This document shows, piece after piece, positions 1 through 12,410 of a DNA stretch of 64,000 nucleotides; position 1 is the stretch's first letter, and every line of letters starts with the position of its first letter. The DNA comes from Acanthaster planci. Taxonomy: Eukaryota > Echinodermata > Asteroidea > Valvatida > Acanthasteridae. The stretch spans positions 62,001 through 126,000 of the forward strand of contig NW_019091595.1 in NCBI RefSeq assembly GCF_001949145.1, read 5' to 3'. A program made the translations under genes and the position numbers. Under the pieces are notes generated by a model that searched no databases, was not told the origin of the DNA, and saw only the letters and a list, made by a program, of their open reading frames with translations.

Positions 1-2054
1 CAACTTGTGGGATTGCATCCTGGTAAAACAAGCCTGTAGCGATGCTTTTTTCACACAGTGGGAGGTCACTGGATAGCGCTGAGCATTGAAACTCTAAACA
101 GTTGAGTTACAAATGTCAGTGACGACAAAACAATTACAAAATTCCTTTGGGGTATTACTTAATCTGGGGAGTGGTAACTCGTGGTGTTGTACAGCTATTG
201 TATTCAGTCTTACCACTTAATTTTGCACCGAAGGATGTTCAGTTGCATAATCTGTGTTACAGAGCTCCTAGAAATTTGGGAGTTTTTAAGTGAAAGGATA
301 CCAACAAAATACCCCACAAGTTGAAGAAAAACAAATGGAAAAGTTTACCACTCAATTCACTTGATACAAACTTAATGTAAAAGTGTATCATAAAAAATGA
401 CAAGAAATAAGCACTTCAAGTGGATAGGTACGTAGTCTATGATTTCACTAGTCATTCTGTACATGTAAAGCTTATTCAGTGTACAATCAACCTTATGTAC
501 TGATGTACTGTTTCAGAAATCTAGAGTAAGACCATGCTCAGCGTTCTGAAAGATGATACCACTGAATGTTATAAAACAGCATACGGTTTGAGCTGTGTTA
601 ACACTAAATCTTGCGTTTTAACTTGGTAAGATCTAAGTGTCTTCAGAAGTATTTTCAAGAGTGCCTGAAATGTCAACCTGTCATGTAAAGCATAAAATAT
701 TTAATTGTGACCAGTCAGCATAAAGATGGAATTACATAAGTTGGTAATTCTGTACTTGTAGCCATCATAAACATTCTGCAGATAACGAGATTATTCGTGC
801 AGTGCATGTACATGAATACATTACAGAAAATACACACAGAGCTTAAAACGCCCATCAAAAGAAAAAAATGAGGTTTATTTTGATATCTACTACAGTATAT
901 TTTACAGACAAATTTTTAAACTGTTGAATAAACCATGTAAAATATTGTCACAACATACACTTCAGAGCACTACACGACATGCATAGCATGCATGCGGATG
1001 ATTTTAATTTGATACACTGAAAAGACTGCATCAAAACAAGCAAGACCACACACCACATGCCTTAAGGGGAAAAGGTCACATCTAAATATGCTTTCATCTG
1101 TATGCTGCTACAGATGTTATTAGGGGGGCAAGATCAGCACCCCAGAAATGATCACTACCACAAGGTTTTTCATCCCATGTCCACAATAAGAACACAATAT
1201 AGATCACAGAAAAACCTTGTACTTGTAGGGATGCTCTCTACATTTCTCAGAAAGTGGCTTTTCAGAGTCCCATTCAATTACATTTCACAGTACAGTACTA
1301 TGTTAAGAAGCACTGGACATTTTCTGAAAGTAATACTTGTGAACATTTGATATGCCAAGTTTGGTTAAGATCCACTGAAGCCTGATAATGCTATAAATTG
1401 TCCCTCAAACCTGGATTAAAAAAATTCAAAATATAAACAACTAAGAGAGATTTCAAAAAGTGGTACTCTGTGAGTGTGCATTCTGTTAAAGTCCTTTTTG
1501 GGTCCTGTTATGGGCATGGCAAGGATTACAAAGTACAAGTGGCGATTGACTCTAGCCCAGAGACTACATGTACTAATAAATTTCTCTTGCTTTATTTCAT
1601 CTAAATATATTTTATTTATAACCCATGTTGGGGTATAAAAAGGCAACAAAAGTGTGGTGGAAACATTTTAAACAAGTACATTTAAAACTGCATTGGGGCC
1701 TGGGGAAGATAAGGGACTGAGCGATGATGTCCATTTGAGAGTATTAGGTTTTTGAATTTGTATTCATAAATACACTGCATAAGAAGTGTAGTGTACATGT
1801 ATTTACTTGCAGACATTTTTCACTATCTGTAAAAGAAACAAGTGCTCCCTTTCATCCCTCGCACACCTTTGATGTTCCACTGTACATTTAAATTTAGTTT
1901 CTTAAATTTCATTTTCACCTTGTATCAAACTCTAGAATTAGTATCTAGTAATAACAGAACCGCGGGGAGGGAAGGAGGAAGAAAAAAAAAGAAAGTCCTT
2001 TTTACATAATTATGCAGAAAAGCAAAACGCAATTGACTAACAGACCCAAACAAC
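1..2054. other. 3' flank / probable 3' UTR of the death-domain gene
   Basis: No exon was recognised here. The part next to 2055 is probably the 3' UTR of the minus-strand death-domain gene. Minus-strand AATAAA signals (TTTATT on the plus strand) lie near 1591, 1611 and 873; which one is used cannot be told. The rest is AT-rich with scattered TACATGTA-like words. Short open frames here have no splice context or recognisable protein. Confidence 0.35.
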
Positions 2055-5000
2055 TCATGAGTTGAAACTGAAACTCTTTCTAGGCCACACACTGATTTTC
2101 GACTTTTCATTAAAGATCAATCTACATGTACGTTTGAACATTCCTTTCTGTTTGTATCTCTTTTTTTGCTTTTCAACTTTCAAGCAACTCAATTGGACTG
2201 GGTTATTCACATCACTCTTGTGCACTAAATCATACACTTCTTTAGCTTCCTGAAAATCTGGAAAAAAGAAAGAGGTGTAAATTATAAACCCACTTCGATC
2301 AGTCATGAGACAATGGAAGTAGAAGTTGTTCTCGCCCTCTTGTACTTCATCATTGTACCCACTGTAATACCATGCCTTGATGGGCTTCGTCAGGTAAGGA
2401 TTCCATTTTCTTGGCCTGATGTAGCGTATCTGAACAATTGGGATCTTTGCTGCATGAACCGCTGTACATACATAAAAGACAAATATAGGGAAAAAATTCA
2501 ATTGATCAGTCATTTCTCATTTGAACAATTTTCTACAGATATTCCAGTAACTTACAATGAATGATTCATTAATCTTGTTATGATCGAAACTACACGTACT
2601 TATATGCAGTGTACGAGTACGAGTAGTCTGAAAATGGTACTCGAGTACCATTTTCAGACTACTCGTACTCCTACATCCAAGTACTTGTACTGGAACTACA
2701 GTTCTTGTACTCGGGCTACAAAATACTCGGAACTCAACATCAGAAACTGTACTCGAGCATCAAAGTACTCATACTCGATTAACAGTACTCAATAAAAATC
2801 CTTCCAGTTAACTTACCACGGCCGTTAAAATAATGTAGGAAAATATCGACCCCCAATGGCCCAATATTCGATACGGTTCTGACAAAAAGAAGGCCAAATG
2901 TGGGACCATTAATGTATACAACCTTTTTGCCGTCTGTGGGCATACTTAACCAATCAATATTGTGGTACTCCAGATAAGTCCCGCGATTTACTTGGGCATT
3001 GGCAGTCTGGTTTCAAGTACTTGAACCTGTAACTAGAAGTACTTGTACTCGTACTAAGAAGTGCAAGTACATGTACACGGAAATCAGTACTTGTACTCGG
3101 CTGGCAAAGTACTTGACCTGTCTTTGTACTCGGCAGTCAAAGTACTTGGCAGTACTTGGTACTTGGAAAAAAGTACTCGATTGCAACACTGCTTCTACGT
3201 ACATGTATGGGTTGGGCCACTGCATGAGAACTGTAATTTCTTTTTTTAATTGAAAATGCAAAGGAAAAAATTAAGGTATGTGAAATTGGAGTTATTGATT
3301 CATCCACTATGAATGTTGGAAGTACATGTACATGTACTCCAGTACTTTACTTGGGCTGTTTTCCATCTAGATGGTTCGAAGTAGCGCAGGCATACCAACA
3401 TTGTTGGCGGGCTAATGTTTGGATTTTAGATTGATTTCCACGTCACAACCAGTGATAGCACAGCAATATAAATAAAGATGGTGGCAGATGACACCTAAAC
3501 CTAAGCTACATGTAATGCTGTGCCTGTTCCCATTTGTAAAATGTAGCTAAGTGGACTCAAGATGACTGACTTGTTATTATGATTCAGTATCAATAAACGA
3601 CATAAAGCCCAAAACACCAAAGGAATAGTAAGGGGAAAAATCTCATTCGCAATACAAGGCTTGTATGTAACTGTAGCTACATGTTTACTTCTTATGAAAA
3701 CTAAAAATTGGAGATATCTGTTGAATCAGTGCAGTCTGAAAAAGGGTAGGAGGGTAAATAAGCTGACTTCAGAGAACGGGCCCTTGGTGTCAGTTTTTCA
3801 TGAATAATGTAGTCCCAGCCAGTGTAACAATAAATTCTATTTGCTGATTAATGGATTTCTTTCCTCATAAACAAGTACCTTACATTGTTTGCCAGCAGAC
3901 TAACAGTTTACTTTCAAATTTAAACTTCAGGATTAAAAGCTTTTATTCGTATATAATAAAAAACATTTTGTTTTAAGTTGAAGTAAAGTAAGTGACAAGG
4001 CTGAAATGGTGCAATGAAGTGGGCTAAAAAGTGAATTATTTGAGTAACAGATTACTATTCAGGAGCCTTACTTGTGCGAGATGCCAATTTAAAAGAATTA
4101 GCCGAACTTTTGAAACTACATTAGGAAAACTGATCATCCAACCACCTTAAACAATAAATGATACATAATAAAGGTTGGAAACTTTCTACATGTACCTCAA
4201 AGACAATTAGTGCTATAACTAGGATGAAACGTCTGGGGGTACTTGGGAATGCTTGTGTTTCTTTAAGGAGGGCATTCAGAGCAAAAAATAGCACCTGTGG
4301 GCATGGTAATCCACCAGTAATTATTTATTTCATTATGCCCGTTTATTATCAGGGTATCCCATCATTCAAGTATCAATAAACTGTTCTCTCTGGGGGCCCT
4401 TTGTTAATAAATGAATAATTAAAACAAAATCACAAATATAAATTAAGAATTACAAGTCAAAAAACATTACTATAAACCAATCAAGTAATTACACCCCCCC
4501 CAAAAAAGGAAATAAACAAAGTATACATTAAAAAAATTTTTTAAAGTATATTGATTAAAAAATCATTCTCTTAATTATTTAATTCAAACATGGGGGGTGG
4601 CAAGTGACACATGTTATGCCAACATGAACACAAAAATACAAAATGCTGGATGGAAAAAACTTCTACAACCTACATTCATTCCAACAAACATGTACTCCAG
4701 TTTCATACATACCCTTTACCCGCAGCGAGCTTGTATTAGGTTCTGTAGCCTGTATACTTCTTGATCTCAGAGGAGCAACGCCTGTGAAAGGAGTGACCAA
4801 ACAAATTAATTTGGACTACAAATACAACAGTGCCTCAGAGTGTGTAAACTATACATGATAATATGGTCAGCAGTGCCTTTTCACTTCTCTGACAGAAGTT
4901 TCCCATGCAAATCTATAGGCCTATCCACCTTGAGCAGAAGTAGCTCCTCATTGGTTGAAGGGAGCCACGTTGGTGGGAGTGTTCATTTTGTTGGTAGTAA

Positions 5001-7433
5001 TGCAACCATAGCACGTGCATTTCTTAGTTGTTTGTGAACCAGCAGAGTGCACTACTCTACCGTTGCTAAGAAACTTGTGCCCTCTATTGGTCCAGCGCGG
5101 GGCTCATTAATGGCAAGACACACTTCTGGACGAAGCAATTTTTCTACAAGCTTCACGTTTGCTACCGTTGCCCATGCTGTTTTATAATGTGTGTTCCAAC
5201 TTACATTATAAGATAAATATTTCAAGCTATTCAATCATGACAGCACAGTAAAATACGTTGTCAACTCAACTGCTTTCAAATTTACTTGAAATGAATTAGA
5301 AAACCTGTCTTTATGTATTTTTTCATTTATGATTAAATCTTCAGAACCAGGTTTCCTCCCTGTTTTTGCCGTACATGTATACTTGTTAGTTCCCTGTAGA
5401 TAGCACACCAGTATTTGGCAAGTTAAAATTAAATTATGGTACAAGAAGAAACTTCTGTTCCTTAAATTCCCTAAATTAAGTTTTACTTCAATAAAATACA
5501 TTTTTAAAGAATTATCTTAGGATAAAGAAAGCGATATATATTGATATACATGTACTCCTGCAACAACATATACATGTATTTACCACTCAGCCTAGCAGCA
5601 AGAAGCCTGTTCCCGGTTCTTGTCAGTGCCTCGCAGAGAGCTTTTCTCTGGTTGACATGACATTCCAGCTTATTTCTCCACTGGCTAAGCATCGCAAATA
5701 TTTGACCAAGAATGTCCCTAGGATTGTCTGCCTCGATGTGGGATATTTGTGCACGTTTGAAGCCAAGATATATAGCCAGATTCTTCCAGTCATTGGCATG
5801 AATCTCCCTCGCTATGCTGTTCAAATCTTCATCATACAACTCCCCTGTAATAAAAAGAAATTGCAGAACTGATAATTGTGATCACTGAAAAGCCATCACT
5901 ACTGTACCAAGAATATTGATCACAAGCAAGTTTCATGATTATTTGTGTTTAAGTAAATTTTGTAGCACTTATAATTATGTGCTCAATAAGTCTAGTTACA
6001 GTCTTCTTGTAAGTTTTGGCTTTGTGAGTTATACAAGACCTCAAAATTACAGCTCACTGCAGAATTCCGACACAAAATATTCGTAAAACCTGACTTGACA
6101 CAATGTACAATCAAACTTAATGATTCACAATACACTTCAAAGAAAATTGTTCAATCTTTTTATTTTTCAGAGCAATGTAAGCACAAATGTCAACTCAAAT
6201 TTTGGTCTTTTTTTTGTTTTTGCCCTTAGAATACATGTATGAGGCACTGCTTGGTCAGGTTACGATACCAACCTGAGCTAAGATTTTCAACCCAGTGTTC
6301 AAAATCTCAACCCCAGTCTGCAGCACAGACTGGGGTTGAGTTCAACCGGAGTGAAATCAATCTCATAGGTGACTCCAGGTTGGCCCAAGGTGTGAAATGC
6401 TGCATGTTTATAGCCCCATGGCACTCCAGAGATTTGTCCAATGTGATACGATCAATCAGCAACGTAAAGTGATGTAATTGGACACTGCACATTGCCTGTC
6501 ACTTCGTGTTGACTCCTCGTTTTTCTTTCTCTCTTCGCTTTTCCATCAATTTGAGTCAATTACTTAGGAATTAGGCAAAGAATTGAATCCTGTCTGGAAG
6601 TCAAATGGGAATTTCCATGGTGACTCACGTTACATTTTAGTTCATTTTGAAACTTTTATAACCACACACATACTGAAATGTAGCAGTTAAAAATTCCACT
6701 TACTTTGTGTTGGTACTTGCTGACACTTGGTATAAATATCACAAACAAAAAATGATTTCAAAAGATAACAACGCTTTCATTGCTTTGTAATTATAACGTG
6801 ACTTGCGTTACACAAAAAGACAAGTAGTAAAATCAGCTTAGGTTTAAATCACATTTCTCCTCAAACTATGAATTGGAGAAAACAATGAATAGTTATCAGA
6901 AACTCATAACTCAATACATTTTCTACATCACCTACATGGTATGCATTTCCCAACCAGTTTAGGAAAAAAACATAAATAATCGATGTGACTCACGTTACCG
7001 TGACTCGCGTTATCTCAAGATTACCCCCCACATTAGCTTGTTTGTGTATACATGTAGTTACCAGTGCAACAGTGCTTTCAGGTTTGCAGTTGAGAAGACA
7101 AATAGTTGCCGAGTTAACAATTATAACATTTTCATATCATGAACGATAAAAGAATTACTTTGAAGAATTGACATGTGGTGCCTCCCCAAAACCATGATGT
7201 ACCGGTAAATGTTATTTTGAATGAATGCCAAATTACCACATATGGTTGTTCAAACACACATTTTTCAGCCTATACTGTTTAGCTTTTGTTAGGTTTGTTC
7301 CTTTGCCTTCTTCAGCTCACAACTTTTTAAACTCCACTCGTTCTGTTGCTTATGGTAGTCATTATACATGTACTTCTCAATAGCACAAAGCTTTTCATGT
7401 CCTTTTCGCTGTCTTTCTACCATACAGCAATAT
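2055..7433 (-). CDS. Death-domain protein, 3' part of a multi-exon gene (5' end not found)
   Basis: Four minus-strand exons join in phase: 7433-7321, 5844-5584, 4781-4713 and 2461-2055 (stop at 2057-2055). Junctions seen are acceptor TTTTTTTCAG and donor GTGAGC, then acceptor TTATTACAG and donor GTAAAT, then acceptor TTTCACAG and donor GTATGT, then acceptor TATGTACAG. The phases (1, 1, 1) agree at every join, which supports one transcript. The second exon encodes a death domain. The first encodes a charged Cys/Lys-rich segment, the third a short Ser/Thr/Arg-rich linker. The last encodes about 134 residues rich in aromatics that end in a basic Lys/Arg tail; I do not recognise that domain. Death-domain proteins are usually adaptors in apoptotic or innate immune signalling, and they are strongly expanded in some echinoderms; the role here is inferred. 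Exons upstream of 7433 must exist because the first exon starts inside a codon. The individual joins need a transcript. Confidence 0.5.
2600..3200. repeat. Degenerate TACTCG/TACTTG arrays with a perfect palindrome
   Basis: Two blocks (about 2600-2795 and 3010-3195) are built from irregular repeats of words such as AGTACTTGTACTCG. They flank about 200 bp of ordinary sequence. The units are 6-12 bp, mostly self-complementary at GTAC, and never strictly periodic. Positions 2615-2670 form a perfect 56-bp palindrome centred between 2642 and 2643. The block lies in the intron between the last two exons of the death-domain gene. A shorter outlier lies near 3320-3350. Confidence 0.75.
5584..5844 (-). 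CDS. Death-domain exon
   Basis: This 261-nt exon encodes about 87 residues. They show the six-helix death-fold pattern: LNSIAREI, then NDWKNLAIYLGF with the conserved Trp, then ISHIEAD-NPRDI, then IFAMLSQW, ending in an Arg/Leu-rich last helix. The order W..LA..LGF, I..IE.D and ML..W is what I recognise as a death domain rather than a DED, CARD or pyrin domain. Flanking splice sites (acceptor ending at 5845, donor GTAAAT from 5583) bound the open frame. It is the best supported exon of its gene. I cannot assign it to a named family. Confidence 0.75.
6259..6385. repeat. Foldback (MITE-like) element
   Basis: The outer arms pair around CCAACCTGAG on the left and CTCCAGGTTGG on the right. The core is a perfect 15-bp stem (6306-6320 with 6326-6340, arm CTCAACCCCAGTCTG) around a 5-nt loop. 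It is intronic to the death-domain gene. No target duplication was resolved, so the element class is unknown. Confidence 0.5.
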
Positions 7434-8600
7434 CTGAAAAAAAGAAACAGTTCTAGTAAACTTCTGTGACACTCCTTATGGGTAATTTTACAAAAATGAA
7501 AGGCAATTAATGATACCTTGCAAATTGTTAAAATATTTAGTGCAAACATGTATGCCCTTGTAATTTTATATGTGAAGTACATACAAATTTGAACATTTCA
7601 TGTGCTGTCACATTGATTCCTTGGATTATTTGGCACTAGTAAACATGTATAATGTTGTAGGATACAAACTATCAAAGGTGACCCAGGCACCTCTGCTGGG
7701 TTGGGGAAAACAGTCAGCTCTTAAATCACGTTATGTGTGGTTTGTGAAAAAATTGCTCCTTAACCATTTTACTACAATGCCACTCAGCAATACATGTACA
7801 TACCAAGTGCTAGTAAGTAATATTGTCAACTATACAAGTTTTAGGCCTAGTACATGTACATGTATGACACATAAAATGCAGAAAGAGAAAAATAAGGCTA
7901 AAATAGGAGAAAATTTACCCGTATACCCGGTATGCTACATTGTGTATAATCTGGCTAATTACATGTATTGCAATAGCTGTGGAGGTCATTCTACATAGAA
8001 TTGCATGCATTCATTTGTCCAAATTCTACAATTAGAGCAATTTTGTGCTTCTTTTTCCCCTCATTATTTACTTTCACTTTGAGCAAAGTTCTACTTGTAC
8101 TTCACTTTTCACCCCTATTGATATGATTTTGTGAGAAAGTTATATGTACTTACCTTTATTTCAGATAGATGACGACAGATGCATATCTTTTGTTTTTCTG
8201 CCGACATATACATATTTACATGTAAATGAGGAATGTTGCAAAACTAACCGGAACTGGCATATGGAATTATGAAAATATTATCTGCTGCCCTCTATTTACG
8301 ATGCCAGTGAACTTTAGATAACAATTGGCACTGATGAAAAGATAACAAGCACTGCAACTACTGCAGTTTAAATTGTGACTCGCATTACCCTACCGCTAAA
8401 TGCTGTGACTCGCGTTACATGTGACTCGTGTTACCAACGTTCAGTGGCAGATATATTATCCTAGGCAGATAACCTAGGGTTGGTGTTGTTATAATTTGGT
8501 TTGTTGCACACTGAAGGAGGAGGCTTATAATTGACAAACTCAATACCCCTGGGGTTTGGGTGTACAGTTAACTTTTCGTGTATTATGTGACTTGCGTTAC
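6620..8600 (+). repeat. Eight dispersed copies of the 14-mer GTGACTCGCGTTAC
   Basis: Copies start at 6620, 6798, 6985, 7000, 8375, 8405, 8421 and 8587, all in the same orientation. Two pairs are spaced 15 and 16 bp; the rest are irregular. Differences from the consensus are single CpG transitions (TCACG, TTGCG, TCGCA, TCGTG), except the copy at 7000, which ends in T. Flanking sequence is not conserved by eye. They lie in the intron between the first two visible exons of the death-domain gene and just upstream of exon 7433-7321. Function is unknown. Confidence 0.7.
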
Positions 8601-11195
8601 ATCATCACCACCACCTGATTCAACAGGTCTGTCCTGAAAAAGTTAGAATAGAAAGGGAACATTTGTCATAAAATGTAATGAGAAAATGCTCTTATGAAAC
8701 TATATCCAAATTTTAGGAGGAATGTGTATAGCTCTTTTGATGTGTCAAAACTAAATAATTACAGACATAATGTTTAAAAGGTGAATTTTCAAGTTAAAAA
8801 GCCAGCAAAGATTAGTTAAGAACTTTTTTCCATAGCTTTAGTCAATATGCTATTATAAAAATACAACCTAATTAAAAAACTTGGTGAAAAAAAATTGAGG
8901 CCATTTTTCCTCTTTACACGGAAATGCCCAAATAATGAAAGCTTTGCAGATACACGGGGACAGATACAGGAGGGGTCAGGCTGGAGATTATTTTTAATCT
9001 CTCAATTTAGCAGGTACATGTAAGTGGAAACGATGAAACACACATGACATGCATTGATTACGATGGTATTGGCGCACTTAAATTAGTTATTTTCTATTAA
9101 TTTCCCAATTTTTTTACCCCTACTACTACTCTTCCATGTGCAGACATGCATTACATCCTCCATGATTACATTCAACCTCATAGCCACTTTACTCAAATAC
9201 AGTTAACCTTGGGTTATTTTGCCTGGCAACCTGTATATGTTTGCTCATGAGATCAACAGCTGCAAAGCGGAAACTGGTTATTTTTGTGAACATTAAGATG
9301 ACCAGTATCCTCCTACGGGCACAGAAGTACCGTGGCCTGAAGGCCCACCCCAGTTTTGCTTATCTCCCACCACTATTAACAAGTACATGTAACCACAAAT
9401 CTGTAGAATCTGGCTGCCAAATTTAACATTTTGGATGACATGTTTACATTTGGGAATGTTTATGTCTCACACAACATTGTCTTAACGTCTGAGAAAAAAA
9501 ATTTACCCTTAAAAAGTCCAGAATCAACTTGACCTACACTCAAAAAAGGGAGGTCAGTAAAGTGGGCCCTAAACCTATGGAGACTCCCCCCCCCTTGCAT
9601 ATCAACATTTTGATTAGTGCCAGTCAAGTTCAAGATTTTAGCTTAGAGAATACTGATGGAACAATAGGAACGTGTACAAAAACTGAAGTCATTATTGCAG
9701 TGACCGAGTAGCTCAGTATTTCAAAAAAAGGAAGGTGGTGATCAGGAACAAAACACCCGAACAGTCTGCGTAGGGCCATGCTGATAGGGTAGACCTCGGA
9801 CATCTGAATCACCTTGGACACACTCATGGGCATAATTCTGGAGTGGGAGATATATATCCCCCACTTTTTTGTGGTGAGCAAAAAATGTGAGTGGATTGTG
9901 AAGACTTTTGCAGATTCCAATGATAAAATGCATTCAACATCACTTAAAAAGGGAAAACAATTTCAAAAAGCCATAAATATGTCATTTTGAAGCAATATTA
10001 GAGATATACATTAATATCATGAACACCGACCTCTGTATAGAGTCATCTTGTTCCCCCTCCCCTTTCAAAGGTTCATGTCATCCCCCTTCCTCACCCCCCC
10101 TCCCCCACCCCAATTTTACGCCACTGGACGCTCCTTATTTTGGGCATGTACACGTAGGAATACAGCAAGTAGTACCTATACAATTTATACCTTAATTTCG
10201 TGGTCAAATTTTATATGCTTTTCGGGGAGGGATTACAAGTAAGGCAATTTGGGGGGTTCAACATTTCATTTGCTTTCCCTATAATTTAGCATTACCATTT
10301 GCAACAAAAACTCCCTAGGACCTAAAGGAGGTTTGCCCCCTTAACAATTCTGACTGTTTTACCCCACGGGATCTTCCCCCAAGAGTCTTGTACACGTGCT
10401 ACGTGTAGTATTAGGCTTGGTTCACAGCCAAAGTGCCAAAAAGCTTTGGCTGTTAGGATAGGCTTTATTAGGCCATCTCTTCATTGGCATATCCAGGGGG
10501 GCAGGGGGAACAACCCTTGACCGATTTGTTTCAATTTTTTTTTTCACCGAGAATATTATCCTGTTTGCGGGTGAGTTAGGAAAGAAACTCATCGGTATAT
10601 ATTTATCTATCAAATTGTAACGGGACAACGTACCAGTCTGATTGTTTAGAATTGCATTATGGGAAGTCAAGTCTCATAGCTTGTCAAGATGGCCCCTGTC
10701 AGTTGAGTTTATGATTGTTGTGTAACGGGCTTATGCTTTACAAACAGGTTCGGATGGCATTGACAGGAAATGGGTGACAATGCGGATTATAGACAAATAC
10801 AAACACAAACGATTAGGTTTATTCAGAAACGTGTGATCAGCTCACAGAAGCCATCTTGCCAACAACAGCACGGCTTTCCCACTGATAATGCACTTGACTA
10901 TGCATAAGTATGGAGTGCAAAACTAGACAATTAATATATGTACAATTACACCGCTACAGTTGTTGATGTTTTATTCGTCCATGATTAGGCCTAATGAACC
11001 TCTGCTGTCTCTCATTCCCACATTGCCATCCACACCTGTGGTGATGGTAGCCACCGTTAGAAAATAAATAGGGCCTAGGTCATATTTTTTCTCCCAAATT
11101 ATCATGTTGAATGAGCCCAAAAGTTACTTTTGAATTGGCCGCCCCCCCCCAAAAAAAAGCTGGACAGCCTACCCCACTGCTTCTCTTGGTCTAGA

Positions 11196-11270
11196 CCCGT
11201 AAACAGGGCCTTTCTCCTCGTCCGTCCAGTAGCCTATCGACGGAGGAGTACAGATAGCCCTGTTTACAGG
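11196..11270. repeat. Imperfect inverted repeat
   Basis: The left arm CCCGTAAACAGGGC (11196-11209) pairs with 11257-11270 with one mismatch. An inner CTCCTC/GGAGGAG pairing extends the stem. It may be a decayed foldback transposon; no target duplication was seen. Confidence 0.35.
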
Positions 11271-11846
11271 TTTATCTTTACCTTCCTCCATGGGCATGAT
11301 GGGCCTAGGGGCCGGGTGGGCGACTGGCACCGTGGCAGACGAGGACTGTGGGGAATCCTACGCAAAATAAAATGATGCACCTGCAGGTCTATGCTCTCTG
11401 ATTTCCTAGGCCTAAAAACACAGTAACGCGGTCTAAAAACGTCGGGCCTATCACTGTAAGGTGTAAGTTGTCACTATGTTACTCCTCGACAATGCACTTC
11501 GGCACGTTCAGCCTTGCCCAATAAGTGGGGCCTACGTGCAGAATTAGAATGGAATGTAAGCCGTTTACTTTTCGCGCCATTTTCGCAATGTTGAGTCAGT
11601 ACCATCACAACCGGAGGGGACAGTTATGATAATTTTACTAAAGGTCATTGGAAAATTATGAATGTGCCAGTGAACTCGACGTGCATAAATTATGCTAACA
11701 AGCATGAAAACGCACGACAAACAGTTGTCTACCTAACCAATGTAGTCTGACGCGTAAGTTCGAGTCAGAGAAGTCGGGTCCAAAGTTCAGTTCCTCAAAA
11801 AAAAAAAAATTTAAAGAAAAAAGATGTAAAAATTTAGATTGTCTTG

Positions 11847-11877
11847 AAATATGTGCACTTGGAAAGTGCACATATTT
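11847..11877. repeat. Perfect 14-bp hairpin with 3-nt loop
   Basis: AAATATGTGCACTT (11847-11860) is followed by GGA and then its exact reverse complement (11864-11877). The stem is too short for a typical animal pre-miRNA. It lies in the intergenic region downstream of TIMELESS. Confidence 0.6.
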
Positions 11878-12104
11878 GTTTAATTAAAAAACACTCGTGC
11901 AATCTTATTTCAACTTAAGCTAGCAAGTGCCTGGCCCCCTCCTTTTTTTTTGTCAAAATCTGTTTTCAGATTTTGTTTTTACTTGTTTTTGCAGAGGGAA
12001 GTAATTATTCCCAGAGTAATAAGATGAACTGAAATAACATTACATTTTTCTGTTTTCCACAAATGCATATTTCAACAATCAAAGAGTTTCTCTTGTACTT
12101 CAAC

Positions 12105-12275
12105 AATACGGGTGATTTAAAATGGTACGCCTCCAAGAGTTTGCAACATGTTGACCAATTACAGTGTGCAAAATTTGTTGACCCAATGCGCGTTTGGAAA
12201 GGGTCGGCAGATTTTGCACACTGTGTTTGGTCAACGCGTTGCAAACTCTCGGAGGCGCACTATTGTGATTCAACC
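12105..12275. mobile_element. Foldback/MITE-like element
   Basis: Two arms of about 60-75 bp pair over almost their whole length: left about 12105-12180, right about 12205-12275. They share GCGCCTCC-type, GAGTTTGCAAC and CAGTGTGCAAAAT blocks. Most mismatches are transitions, several at CpG, with the left arm carrying the decayed state. No clean target duplication was found. It sits just downstream of the likely TIMELESS poly(A) signal. Confidence 0.6.
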
Positions 12276-12404
12276 ATCTTAATGCACTGTGGTTTATTGA
12301 ATTTCTCTGAATAGTACTGTCTCATATTACTTCATTATTTTTTATCCAATCATTTCAAATATCCATAAACATTAAAAAACACGAGATCATTCTATTTGTA
12401 AACA

Positions 12405-12410
12405 TTTATT
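12405..12410 (-). terminator. TIMELESS: Probable TIMELESS polyadenylation signal
   Basis: TTTATT on the plus strand reads AATAAA on the minus strand, about 910 bp past the TIMELESS stop codon. Another AATAAA lies at 12293-12298. Either would give an ordinary 3' UTR. Choice of site is inferred. Confidence 0.4.

Larger units (their letters stand above)
8641..12404. other. Intergenic region between the death-domain gene and TIMELESS
   Basis: I see no supportable coding exon. The region holds poly-C and poly-T runs, an inverted repeat at 11196-11270, a perfect hairpin at 11847-11877 and a foldback element at 12105-12275. Missing 5' exons of the death-domain gene could lie in the lower part. A minus-strand open frame at 9630-9933 has no clear splice context. 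Confidence 0.4.

Noticed and set aside
8587-8632. Possible extra exon of the death-domain gene (GACAGACCTG.. after TTTTTCAG)
   Set aside because: The acceptor is good and one frame fits the phase, but the peptide is very short and the donor GTAACG is part of the repeated 14-mer, so it may be coincidence.
9630-9933. Overlapping minus-strand frames in the intergenic region
   Set aside because: Neither frame resembles a known protein, and no acceptor/donor pair brackets them.
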